From Maribacter ulvicola (GTDB lineage: Bacteria > Bacteroidota > Bacteroidia > Flavobacteriales > Flavobacteriaceae): 64,000 bases of DNA. The notes below the pieces were generated by a model. The model had not been told where the DNA came from, ran no database searches, and saw only the letters and a program-made list of their open reading frames with translations. Within the stretch, counting starts at the first letter, position 1. Every line of letters starts with the position of its first letter. Positions 55,919 through 64,000 of this stretch are shown piece by piece. The position numbers were made by a program, and so were the translations under genes. The stretch spans positions 62,001-126,000 of the forward strand of contig NZ_FTMA01000003.1 in the NCBI RefSeq assembly GCF_900155985.1, in the 5' to 3' direction.

Positions 55919-57370
55919 TTAGTACCCTGGGTTTTGATCAGCTTGATTAATTGCCGGATTATTATTGATTTCATTTTCAGGAATAGGCCATAAAAAGCGC
56001 TCATCAATTATATTCTTGCCAGCGGCTGTAAAAGCTTCCTTAACTGTTCCAGTTCGTTTTAAATCAAACCAACGTCTGCGTTCCAATAAAAACTCATAAG
56101 CACGTTCTTGTAAGACCGCATTTCTAAAATCAGTGGAACCCATACCAGAAGTGTAATCTTCTGAGGAAACGGTGTTCAGATCCAAACCATAGGCTCGTCT
56201 TTTTATAATATTCAATCTCTCTGTAGCAAGCGCTGTTGGACCTCCATTGGCATTATTTGCCGCTTCTGCATAAATTAAATAAGCTTCTGCAAACCTATAA
56301 ATAGGCACACTATATACATTTTGTCCAGAAGAATTAGAAATAAATTTCTTGAAGAGTACCGGTAAAGTTTCAGGTAAAGAAACCCATGACCCATCAAAAT
56401 TTTGATACTCTGTATATAAATTAAAATCCTTTCGTAAATCGTTATCGTCCCAACTATCACCAATAAATGAATTTGTATCTGGAAGCCATGCAAAGTAACC
56501 TGTAGATGAATAATTATATGGCAATGCCTGACCTCTATGTATATAAGTTGGAATACCAGAAGTTTTTGTTTCAGAATGATGTACTGACATTATATCTTCT
56601 GTACTAGAATCTACAGCAAATACCTTATAAAAATCATCTGGACTTTCAACTTCAACAAGACTAAAAGGACCATTGACAATAACATCATCAGCTTTTTCAG
56701 CTGCTGCTTCCCAATTTTCCATAGTTAAATAAACGTGAGCTAATAACATTTTTGCCGCCCATTTAGATGCTCTACCTGTTTGTGATCCTATTTCACCAAG
56801 GCTGTTTTCAGCAGCCAAAGCATCAGCTACAATTAATTCATACACCTTACTTTCAGGCTCCCTTGCAGCTTCTACAGTACTTAAGTCTACACTTTCACTG
56901 GTCTTAATCGGTACTGCCCCCCAACCACGAACCAGTTCAAAATAACTTAAAGCTCTTAAAAAATGTGCTTCTCCAAGAATCTGTTCTTTTACTTCTGGGT
57001 CTATATCTTCTATTTGAGATACATTATCTAAAACCGCATTCGCACGATTGATCGTAGTATAAAGAGATGACCAATTTGAGGCACACCTTCCAATACTTGT
57101 TTGATCTAATATTTGGTCCCAAATAGTAATTGGTGCTTGTGACCCTCTACCCAAAATAAAATCACCGTGTAGCTCAGTCATCAAATAATGATTCATGCCA
57201 TAAAAATCGCTTTGCAATCCAGCGTAAACACCAACAATGGCAGCTTGCGCATCTTCTTCGGTATTATAGAAGTTTGCCTTGGAAACAAAATCCTTTGGAA
57301 CTTCTTCCAATGTTTTCTCACAGGCGGAGAGGCTCATTATTATTAATAATCCTAAAACTATATTTTTCAT
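55919..57370 (-). CDS. SusD/RagB-family surface glycan-binding lipoprotein
   Basis: A 483-residue lipoprotein with the lipobox Cys at residue 17 (SLSAC). The SusD fold shows N-terminal FYNTEEDAQAAIVGVYAGL, a TPR-like helical scaffold (SQIEDIDPEVKEQILGEAHF, RALSYFELVRGWGAVP) and the C-terminal RRRWFDLKRTGT and WPIPENEINNNP. It caps the SusC barrel and binds the oligosaccharide. It starts 20 bases after susC, the standard pair. Confidence 0.95.
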   Translation of the reverse strand: MKNIVLGLLIIMSLSACEKTLEEVPKDFVSKANFYNTEEDAQAAIVGVYAGLQSDFYGMNHYLMTELHGDFILGRGSQAPITIWDQILDQTSIGRCASNWSSLYTTINRANAVLDNVSQIEDIDPEVKEQILGEAHFLRALSYFELVRGWGAVPIKTSESVDLSTVEAAREPESKVYELIVADALAAENSLGEIGSQTGRASKWAAKMLLAHVYLTMENWEAAAEKADDVIVNGPFSLVEVESPDDFYKVFAVDSSTEDIMSVHHSETKTSGIPTYIHRGQALPYNYSSTGYFAWLPDTNSFIGDSWDDNDLRKDFNLYTEYQNFDGSWVSLPETLPVLFKKFISNSSGQNVYSVPIYRFAEAYLIYAEAANNANGGPTALATERLNIIKRRAYGLDLNTVSSEDYTSGMGSTDFRNAVLQERAYEFLLERRRWFDLKRTGTVKEAFTAAGKNIIDERFLWPIPENEINNNPAINQADQNPGY

Positions 57371-57389
57371 AATGTTATGTCTTTATAAA

Positions 57390-60300
57390 TTAAAATCTAA
57401 ATTTTAGACCAATCGCATAAATTTTGGCACTAGGATAACTACTTTGGTCATGACCAAATCGTAATCGATCCCCAATATTACTTGAATCAGTACCTTGAGA
57501 ATTAGCCTCTGGATCAATACCTGAATAGTTTGTAAAAGTGAATAGATTGGTTCCAGATATATATAATTGAAGCATATCAAAATCACTTAGACCAATTTCA
57601 GATACAGGAAAATTATAGGCCAACCTCATTGATTTTACTCGTAGATAACTAGCATCTTCTATAAATCTGTCTGAAACCGTTATTTGGGTAGCACTACTTA
57701 TTTTAGGATACTTTGCATTAGGGTCAGGATTTTCTGCTGTCCAATAATTACCAATGATATCTCTAAATTGGTTGTTACCTCGCTGAAAGGAATTTAAATG
57801 TGTTCCATTAGTTGCATTAAATAATTCGTTTCCTTGAACTCCCTCCAACATCACATTTAATTCAATCCCTTTATAACTAAAATTAGATGTTAGCCCATAT
57901 ATAAAATCTGGATGATAACTACCCAAAATCACACGGTCTAACGTATTTATTAATCCGTCAGGAACACCGTCAGGTCCACTCAAATCTTGATATTTTATAA
58001 AACCATTCTCATCTAAACCATCTTCAAGAAGTCCGTAAAAGACTCCTAAAGGTTCCCCTTCACGCGCAATGTTTGCGCTTGGCCAAACCGCAGCTTGAGC
58101 CGATCCAAAAATATCACTATCCCCAGCTAGCTCAATTACTTTATTTCTATTAGCAGAAATTTGAGCCGAGACATCCCATTTAAAATCGTTTCTTAGAATA
58201 TCGGCATCAACACTAAATTCAATTCCAGAATTTTGTATTTCCCCAAGATTTCTAAGAATTGAGCTAAACCCTACACTTGAAGGAAGGGGTACTGATGCAA
58301 GCAAGTCTTTAGTATTCTTTTTGTAATAATCAAATACAAACCGTAATCGATTATTAAAAAGATTTAAATCAAACCCAACATCTAGTTGCCCTGTAGTTTC
58401 CCATTTCAATTCACTATTGGAAATACCTGCAGGATAAAATCCAATTACGTCTGCTTGATTTTCAAAAATAAATTTAGCCGAGTTAAGTCTATCTAGTGAT
58501 TGATAAGGACTTAGAGCAGTGTTACCTGTAATACCGTAACTAGCTCTTAATTTTAAGTTTGAAATGGTTGAGCTATTTTCAAGAAAGGCTTCATCAGAAA
58601 CACGCCATGCTAAAGCAGCTGATGGAAAATATCCCCATTTATTATTTGCACCAAACCTAGAGGAACCGTCAGCCCTAATACTAGCTGTCAACATATATTT
58701 TCCATCATAAGAGTAATTTACCCTAGATAGAAACGAAGCTAAAGTCCAATCAAAGTACCCAGACCAAGGATTTCCAATAGTTTCGGCTGCAGCCAAATTA
58801 TAATTCTCGGTAATATTATTAGAAAAACCGCTTACATAAATACCAGAGTATCTATTCATTTGTGTCTGATAGGTAGCACCACCTATTACGTTTACACTAT
58901 GTTTTTCATTAAATGTCTTTGAATACGTCAAGACATTTTCAGTTAAAAAAGAATTGAAGTAATTATTACCTTCTTGAGCAGAACCTCTATCATTTTCATA
59001 CACAGTTGGTGTAAACAACTCACTTCGCGAATTTCTATATTGTAAGCCTAATAAAGTCTTAAATGAAAGGCTAGGTGTAATTTGAAAATCGAAAGTAGCG
59101 TTTGCTAATACACTATTAGCGAAACTTAGATTCTTGTTAAGTGTAGATAATAAAGGGTTTCTCATATCAGCAGATCCAAAATTATAAATCTGACCAATTT
59201 GAGTAGGAAGTCCATCTTCATCATACAGAGGTAATGTAGGTGGTGCCGAAGCTGCCGCAGAAAGCATAGATGTACCTCGGTAGCCATTGTCTACATTAAC
59301 TGATTGAGTCTCACTTCTTGACAACTGAAGGTTTATACCCATTTTTAACCAGCTTTTCAATTCTTGATCTAAATTAACTCTAACAGAACCTCTAGTAACT
59401 CCTGAATTTTCTATGATTCCTTCTTGATCATAATAATTACCGGAAATAGAATATCTGCCTTTATCCGAACTACCAGAAAAGGTTATTGTATGGTTCTGTA
59501 CAGGTGATGTTCTAAAAATGGCATCTAACCAATCAGTTCCTGGGTTTTGAATTTCATCAATATTAAAATTTGGTTCTAAGCCTTCATTTTTCAACCATTC
59601 ATTTGCTATAACGGCATATTCCTTTGCATTGAGTACATCATATTGATTTATGGTTTGTTGCATACCAAAGTAATTATTTACTTCAATTTTACTTTCTTGA
59701 TTTTTTACACCTCTTTTAGAAGTAATTATTACTACACCATTAGCGCCACGTGAACCATAAATTGCGGTAGCAGATGCATCCTTTAAGATATCAACCGATT
59801 CTATATCTGCTGGATTCAAATAATCTATACCACTGGTAACAGGAAATCCATCAACTACATATAAAGGTTGATTATTACCTATTAGAGAATTTCCTCCTCT
59901 GATACGTACCTCTATTCTAGAACCGGGAGTACCTGAGTTTTGAGTAACCCTAACCCCTGACGCGCCAACTTTAAGTGCCTGAGCCATATTGAAAACAGGA
60001 ACCGATTCAAGAGTTTCGCTTTTAACTTGAGAAACCGATCCAGTTAAATCTGCCTTTTTCATTGTACCATAACCTACTACAACGACCTCTTCTAAACCTG
60101 CTGCACTTTCTTGCAATACAATATCAACATTACTTTTTCCTTCTAATAATACTTCCCTAGTTGCATAGCCTAAATATGAAAATATAAGAGTTGCATTTTG
60201 ATCAGAAACTAATATGGAAAAATTACCATCAAAATCTGCAGTGACTCCATTGGTTGTTCCTTTCTCTACAATGTTAGCACCCGGTAAGGGAACACCTTCA

Positions 60301-60737
60301 GAATCTACAATGGTACCCGTAACTGTTTTTTGATAGGCATCAACTTTTTTATCTTGATCCCTAGCTCTATTTTGTTGCGAATCGTTTCTTAAAAATATTT
60401 TACGATCTTTTATTTCATAAGAAACATTTTGACTATCAAAAAGACTCTTAAGAATGTTATCAACTGGTACACGTTTAAAATTTAACGTTACTTTTCTATT
60501 TAAATCAACGGTATTTGTTTTAAACAAAAATTTAAACTCACTAAGGCTTTCTATTTCATCCAAGACCTCTTGGACTGTAGAATTTTCTTTCGCTATAGAA
60601 ATTTTTGTTTTTTGAGAGTAGCTATTAGCTTGCATCAAAAAACTAATAGTTAAGAAAAAAAGAAGTGATAACTTCATTTTTAGGTCATGGTTAAACTGCC
60701 AAAAGTTAAAACCCTTCGACATTGGTGGTTTTTTCAT
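57390..60737 (-). CDS. SusC/RagA-family TonB-dependent receptor with STN domain
   Basis: A 1115-residue outer membrane transporter. After the signal segment (about residues 20-42) comes an STN domain (about 45-118, STVQEVLDEIESLSEFKFLF to EIKDRKIFLRND), which in such receptors signals to a FecR anti-sigma factor. Then a carboxypeptidase-like domain (VTGTIVDSEGVPLPGANIV), a plug (LEEVVVVGYGTMKKADLTGS, PLYVVDGFPV, ATAIYGSRGANGVVIITSK) and the barrel ending in AIGLKFRF with a terminal Phe. Together with SusD it imports oligosaccharides using TonB. Two in-frame ATGs (60737, 60722) precede the signal peptide. Confidence 0.95.
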   Translation of the reverse strand: MKKPPMSKGFNFWQFNHDLKMKLSLLFFLTISFLMQANSYSQKTKISIAKENSTVQEVLDEIESLSEFKFLFKTNTVDLNRKVTLNFKRVPVDNILKSLFDSQNVSYEIKDRKIFLRNDSQQNRARDQDKKVDAYQKTVTGTIVDSEGVPLPGANIVEKGTTNGVTADFDGNFSILVSDQNATLIFSYLGYATREVLLEGKSNVDIVLQESAAGLEEVVVVGYGTMKKADLTGSVSQVKSETLESVPVFNMAQALKVGASGVRVTQNSGTPGSRIEVRIRGGNSLIGNNQPLYVVDGFPVTSGIDYLNPADIESVDILKDASATAIYGSRGANGVVIITSKRGVKNQESKIEVNNYFGMQQTINQYDVLNAKEYAVIANEWLKNEGLEPNFNIDEIQNPGTDWLDAIFRTSPVQNHTITFSGSSDKGRYSISGNYYDQEGIIENSGVTRGSVRVNLDQELKSWLKMGINLQLSRSETQSVNVDNGYRGTSMLSAAASAPPTLPLYDEDGLPTQIGQIYNFGSADMRNPLLSTLNKNLSFANSVLANATFDFQITPSLSFKTLLGLQYRNSRSELFTPTVYENDRGSAQEGNNYFNSFLTENVLTYSKTFNEKHSVNVIGGATYQTQMNRYSGIYVSGFSNNITENYNLAAAETIGNPWSGYFDWTLASFLSRVNYSYDGKYMLTASIRADGSSRFGANNKWGYFPSAALAWRVSDEAFLENSSTISNLKLRASYGITGNTALSPYQSLDRLNSAKFIFENQADVIGFYPAGISNSELKWETTGQLDVGFDLNLFNNRLRFVFDYYKKNTKDLLASVPLPSSVGFSSILRNLGEIQNSGIEFSVDADILRNDFKWDVSAQISANRNKVIELAGDSDIFGSAQAAVWPSANIAREGEPLGVFYGLLEDGLDENGFIKYQDLSGPDGVPDGLINTLDRVILGSYHPDFIYGLTSNFSYKGIELNVMLEGVQGNELFNATNGTHLNSFQRGNNQFRDIIGNYWTAENPDPNAKYPKISSATQITVSDRFIEDASYLRVKSMRLAYNFPVSEIGLSDFDMLQLYISGTNLFTFTNYSGIDPEANSQGTDSSNIGDRLRFGHDQSSYPSAKIYAIGLKFRF

Positions 60738-60788
60738 AATTTTGAGTGTTTATTTGTGATTACGCTTTAAGTATGATCATTTTTATAA

Positions 60789-60821
60789 TCGGGAAATGTT
60801 CCAGCATTTTCCGATTTTTTT
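60789..60821. repeat. Inverted repeat with T-run between fecR and susC
   Basis: TCGGGAAATG and CATTTTCCGA pair over 10 bp (one mismatch) around a 6-base loop, followed on the plus strand by seven T. It would end plus-strand transcription, though no plus-strand gene leads in. It lies in the susC leader on the minus strand, where it could form a hairpin. Confidence 0.5.
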
Positions 60822-60891
60822 ATTTTCGTCATCTCGAAATATTAAAATGATCAAATGAGATTTGTCAATTTTAGTTTATCATATTTAAGTT

Positions 60892-62046
60892 TTAGTTTAT
60901 AATTATTTTATTTTCTACAATTTGATATTCAATTTGGTATACTTTATTGAAATAGCTAAATACCTCTTCTATTGTCTCGTGTTTGGTTTCAATTGTAGCA
61001 TTAAATTTTTCGTTCGCTAAATCTATGTTGTTATTGATTATGACTACATTATAATGGCGCTCCAATTTTTGAATAATACTTGCAAAAGAAACGTTTCTAA
61101 AAACAAGATTCCCCTTCAGCCAAGACGTATAGAGCGCTGTATTAACCTTTTTATTATTTAAGCTCTTATCATACTTATTGTAAACCCCCATATAACCAGG
61201 CTCTAAGAACATTTCTTTTACATCTCTTTTACTTTCCGTGGAAGATAAACCTACGGAACCTTCCACGAGAACAACTTCTGTCTGCTTATCCTCATAGTAA
61301 TCTGTCACATTAAATTTGGTACCATAAACTTTTACATCTAAATTTTGGACGTTAACTATGAACTGTCTATTTTTTTCGTGTTTTACTTCAAAAAAGGCTT
61401 CTCCTGTTAAAACAACACGCCTACTAGCATCTGTAAAAACAGTTGGGTATGTTAATGTGCTACCTGCATTCAAATGAACCTTAGTTCCATCAGATAAAAC
61501 AATTCCAAATTGTTTGCCATTAGGTATACTTAATGTGTTGTATTCAGGTATTAGATTCCCCTGTTCTTCATAAATTAATTGATCATCTTGCTTATTACCA
61601 ATCACCTTTCCTGATGTTCCTACAATTTTTAAGGAACCACTCTCTTTTATAATTTGCTGTTCCCCATTACCCAACTCAAGTACTATCGAGTCTTCTCTTG
61701 GCACAACAATATCAGCCGCCCCATTATCCAGCAAATTATTTTTCATTACAAATCCAATACCTAAAAATACAATTGCAATAGCTGCATATTTTAAAACTGA
61801 TAAAAATCTAACCTTGGCATTATACTCCTTATCCTTTTTAATTTCCTTTAAAAGTTTTTCTTTAACCTTTTCAAAATCAGAATTGTTCATAGTTAGGTTT
61901 ATTGCGAAATGGATTTTTACATATGATTTAAAAATCTTTTGATTCTTAACATCTAACAACCAATTATTCAGAATATCTAGGTCTTCAGTATCAGCAGACT
62001 GAGTAAAATATTTTATAATCCGATTTTCGATATCTTTAGAAATCAT
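60892..62046 (-). CDS. FecR-family anti-sigma factor
   Basis: A 384-residue inner membrane protein: cytoplasmic N-terminal anti-sigma region (to about residue 80), one transmembrane helix (about 83-103, LSVLKYAAIAIVFLGIGFVM), a periplasmic FecR domain (about 170-270, SIPNGKQFGIVLSDGTKVHL, AGSTLTYP, GEAFFEV) and a C-terminal DUF4974 domain (about 315-384). It should hold the ECF sigma factor inactive until the STN domain of SusC signals. It lies upstream of susC on the same strand, and is divergent from its presumed sigma factor. Confidence 0.93.
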   Translation of the reverse strand: MISKDIENRIIKYFTQSADTEDLDILNNWLLDVKNQKIFKSYVKIHFAINLTMNNSDFEKVKEKLLKEIKKDKEYNAKVRFLSVLKYAAIAIVFLGIGFVMKNNLLDNGAADIVVPREDSIVLELGNGEQQIIKESGSLKIVGTSGKVIGNKQDDQLIYEEQGNLIPEYNTLSIPNGKQFGIVLSDGTKVHLNAGSTLTYPTVFTDASRRVVLTGEAFFEVKHEKNRQFIVNVQNLDVKVYGTKFNVTDYYEDKQTEVVLVEGSVGLSSTESKRDVKEMFLEPGYMGVYNKYDKSLNNKKVNTALYTSWLKGNLVFRNVSFASIIQKLERHYNVVIINNNIDLANEKFNATIETKHETIEEVFSYFNKVYQIEYQIVENKIIIN

Positions 62047-62160
62047 TGATGGTTCCTCTTTTAATTAATACAAGTGAAATTTGCAATACCCTAACTTTTT
62101 TTAATTATTTTTTCATAATCATATAATTTTTACCGTTTATTTGTTAAATAATCATTTATT

Positions 62161-62742
62161 ATGGATGCTGAAGAAAATAGAAGATTAATCGAAAAACTAA
62201 TTTCTGGGGAAGAAAAAGCCTACATTTTGCTTTTAGAAAAATATCATAAACAGTTAAATGCATATGCGGTCACTTTAACTCATGACCAATCGATAGCTCA
62301 AGATATCGTGCAAAATGTTTTTCTAAAGACTTGGAAGTCAAGAAAAAAACTTAACCCAGAATTCTCCATCCGTAATTTTCTTTACAAATGCGTTTATAAT
62401 GAATTTCTAAATTCTTATCAGAAAAATAAGAGCGTTGTTTTATTAAATCAAAAGTATATTGAATACTCTCATGAAGTTGCCATTGAAATGGATGACAACA
62501 TGATGAGTAGAATGATGGAAATTGTAAATAGAGAAATAAAAAAGTTACCACCTAAATGCCAAAAAGTATTTATTCTGAGTAAAAAAGAGGGTCTCACTAA
62601 TAGTGAAATTGCAGAATATTTAGACGTTTCTATTAAAACAGTAGAAGCACAAATAACAAAGGCATTTAGAATATTAAAGAATAAATTGGGCGACAAATAT
62701 GAAACTATTTTGATGATTATTTTTAACAAGAGAATAGTTTAG
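62161..62742 (+). CDS. ECF sigma-70 factor (Bacteroidota SusC/FecR type)
   Basis: A 193-residue sigma factor. Region 2 (about residues 22-90) has DQSIAQDIVQNVFLKTWKSR; region 4 (about 128-180) has LPPKCQKVFILSKKEGLTNS and the helix-turn-helix IAEYLDVSIKTVEAQITKA. It should direct RNA polymerase to the promoters of this locus. It is transcribed away from fecR, sharing a 114-base AT-rich control region, whereas sigma and anti-sigma genes usually run in tandem. Its end lies 4 bases from the end of the DeoR-type gene. Confidence 0.93.
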   Translation: MDAEENRRLIEKLISGEEKAYILLLEKYHKQLNAYAVTLTHDQSIAQDIVQNVFLKTWKSRKKLNPEFSIRNFLYKCVYNEFLNSYQKNKSVVLLNQKYIEYSHEVAIEMDDNMMSRMMEIVNREIKKLPPKCQKVFILSKKEGLTNSEIAEYLDVSIKTVEAQITKAFRILKNKLGDKYETILMIIFNKRIV

Positions 62743-62746
62743 AATA

Positions 62747-63502
62747 CTATACCAAATTTACCCCATTACTTTTGTAAGGTTTTAAGATTTCCGCATCTGG
62801 ATCTAGCTCAGTCACCAAGTCGGTCAATGTATTAATCTCACAAATTTTATAACGATTTACTGTATTTAATTTTTTACTAATTGTTAAAGCAATTAATCGT
62901 TTAGATGAATTTATCATAGCTTTTTTCATCTGTGCGATTTCCCAATCAGTCTCAGTTATCCCTTTTTCATAATCTAAATATCCAGTACCTAAAAAACAGA
63001 TATCTACAGTAATATCCGTTAAGCTATTTATAGAAACCCCACCAGTTACCAACTGAGACTCCTTTGACAACTTACCTCCTATTAAATAAACTTCGTGGTG
63101 ATTTGACATATTGTTCAAAAGTTCAACTGCCATGGGTAAACTAGGAGTGAAAAAAGTTAAATCCATTTTTCTTGGAATAAGTTTTGCAAGCTCAAGATTA
63201 GTTGAACCACCACTAATCATCACTACATCACCATTTTGAAGAAGTGAAACTCCCTTTCTGGCAATTTTTACTTTGCTATCTTGTTCAAATATCTCCTTTG
63301 ATCGATCTGAGTAGGTATTGAATCCATTAGAAATAGCACCTCCATGTACTTTACGTAATTTGCTTAATTCATCAAGTTCTTTAATATCTCTTCTAACTGT
63401 ATCCATAGATACAGTTAAGATGTTTGCTAAATCTGTTAGCAATACCCTATTATGTAATTGAACTTCCTCTAAAATTATTTGGTGCCTATCACTTTTTTGC
63501 AA
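62747..63502 (-). CDS. DeoR/GlpR-family transcriptional regulator, TTG start
   Basis: A 251-residue regulator. The N-terminal winged helix-turn-helix (about residues 5-60) has the family motif VSMDTVRRDIKEL; the C-terminal DeoRC sensor (about 75-235) has GDVVMISGGSTNLELAK and LIGGK, which bind sugar phosphates. Upstream the frame is open to a TAA at 63539-63541 without an ATG, so the TTG at 63502 is the probable start. A candidate operator overlaps this start. It is divergent from the receptor gene at the window edge. Confidence 0.9.
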   Translation of the reverse strand: MQKSDRHQIILEEVQLHNRVLLTDLANILTVSMDTVRRDIKELDELSKLRKVHGGAISNGFNTYSDRSKEIFEQDSKVKIARKGVSLLQNGDVVMISGGSTNLELAKLIPRKMDLTFFTPSLPMAVELLNNMSNHHEVYLIGGKLSKESQLVTGGVSINSLTDITVDICFLGTGYLDYEKGITETDWEIAQMKKAMINSSKRLIALTISKKLNTVNRYKICEINTLTDLVTELDPDAEILKPYKSNGVNLV

Positions 63503-63561
63503 AATATTTTTCTTTAAAACTATTACAAGGATATCAAATTAATAATAAACAACTAGCATTT

Positions 63562-63653
63562 GCAACAAAATACTGCAAATCATATACTTGATTTTAGAAT
63601 ACAATAAATATTTCGAGAATACATTGCTTAATTGCTATAAAATATTGCAAAAC
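63562..63653. promoter_or_regulatory. Paired 20-bp repeats, candidate DeoR operators
   Basis: GCAACAAAATACTGCAAATC (63562-63581) and GCTATAAAATATTGCAAAAC (63634-63653) match at 15 of 20 positions and start 72 bases apart in the gap between the divergent DeoR and receptor genes. A looser inverted version (TTTTGCAAAATATTTT) covers the DeoR start near 63495-63510. They are likely regulator sites, inferred from position and repetition. Confidence 0.5.
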
Positions 63654-63703
63654 ATGAAATATTCTGCTACGTTTGTTAGCACAACAAGCTAAAACTTTTT
63701 ATT

Positions 63704-64000
63704 ATGACGAAAACCTATCATGTTCTCTCGGTGCTGTTGCTGACACTATTTTCCCTCGGCACATATGCACAATCCTCAACAGTATCAGGTACTATTATTG
63801 CCGAAGACGGTCTACCCTTACCAGGTGCTACAATTCTATTGAAAGGAACTTCTACCGGAGCTTCTACCGATTTCGATGGTAATTTCAGCATCCAATTAAC
63901 TGATGCTACAAACCAGACTTTAGTAATTAGCTACATCGGATACAAAACTGAAGAAGTAATTTTAACTGATATGAACCAAGTTATCAACGTAACTTTATTA
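63704..64000 (+). CDS. TonB-dependent receptor, SusC-like (5' end only)
   Basis: The ATG at 63704 opens a signal peptide (MTKTYHVLSVLLLTLFSLGT then YAQ) followed at once by a carboxypeptidase-like regulatory domain: VSGTIIAEDGLPLPGATILL, STDFDGNFSI and LVISYIGYKTEEV, the usual start of a SusC-type receptor. The window ends at about residue 99, before the plug. Unlike the receptor at 57390-60737 there is no STN domain, so it should not signal through FecR. It is divergent from the DeoR gene, which probably controls it. Confidence 0.85.
   Translation, partial: MTKTYHVLSVLLLTLFSLGTYAQSSTVSGTIIAEDGLPLPGATILLKGTSTGASTDFDGNFSIQLTDATNQTLVISYIGYKTEEVILTDMNQVINVTLL

Noticed and set aside
63673-63882. 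69-codon plus-strand frame over the receptor start
   Set aside because: Another frame from 63704 gives a clear signal peptide and carboxypeptidase-like domain and stays open to the window end.
1-64000. CRISPR arrays, tRNA or rRNA genes, prophage or integrase with attachment sites
   Set aside because: No regularly spaced repeats, no cloverleaf-like sequence with a CCA end, and no phage structural genes were seen in the gaps; the only mobile-element trace is the decayed IS3 fragment.

Overview
The window reads as chromosomal DNA of a marine-type member of the Flavobacteriaceae (Bacteroidota), close to Maribacter, Zobellia or Cellulophaga; the genus is inferred from gene style, not proven. The signs are AT-rich DNA, SusC/SusD pairs, a FecR/ECF-sigma system, many Bacteroidota-only families (DUF2853, DUF4870, CAL67264-type membrane protein, OMP_b-brl_3 barrels), few purine-rich ribosome binding sites before starts, and TAnnTTTG-like -7 elements.

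Layout. 1-5.2 kb: an OmpA-family gene broken by an in-frame amber codon, a YegP-like protein, threonine aldolase and a large secreted zinc protease. 5.4-10 kb: prfB with a canonical +1 frameshift site, an ArsC-like protein, and a small Gly/Tyr- and Lys-rich secreted protein coupled to a TonB-type beta-barrel. 10-20.7 kb: housekeeping genes (fumC, ettA, acyl-CoA carboxylase beta subunit, M24 peptidase) and small accessory genes, several bounded by strong hairpin terminators. 20.8-22.9 kb: an unusual protein joining a SusC-like N-terminus (carboxypeptidase-like domain plus plug) to a von Willebrand factor A domain. 23-36.4 kb: a menaquinone region on the minus strand (menE, menC, menA, menD, menF and a hotdog thioesterase), interleaved with a TPR histidine kinase and a LytTR response regulator; menB and menH are not in the window. 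36.5-51.3 kb: core genes (dnaK, sdaA, purC, phoH, dnaN, mnmE), a cNMP/CBS/DUF294 protein with its exonuclease partner, and small families. 51.4-52.4 kb: a gene graveyard with the 3' half of an IS3-type transposase and the 5' end of a FAD-dependent oxidoreductase, both full of stops and frameshifts. 52.4-63.5 kb: a polysaccharide-utilisation-type locus (sulfatase, FAD-dependent oxidoreductase, SusD, SusC with STN domain, FecR anti-sigma, divergent ECF sigma) and a DeoR-type regulator. 63.7 kb to the end: the 5' end of a second TonB-receptor-like gene, divergent from the DeoR gene.

Working together. In the 52-63 kb locus the STN-bearing SusC should sense its ligand and signal through FecR to the ECF sigma factor, which should drive susC, susD, the oxidoreductase and the sulfatase. 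A sulfated glycan is the likely but unproven substrate. The DeoR gene probably controls itself and the next receptor through repeated 20-bp sites. No tRNA, rRNA or CRISPR array was seen. I found no clearly new defence or mobile system. The most useful leads are the amber codon in the OmpA gene, the SusC-plug/VWA fusion, the 21-bp-spaced repeats beside the LytTR genes, and the decayed oxidoreductase/IS junction.
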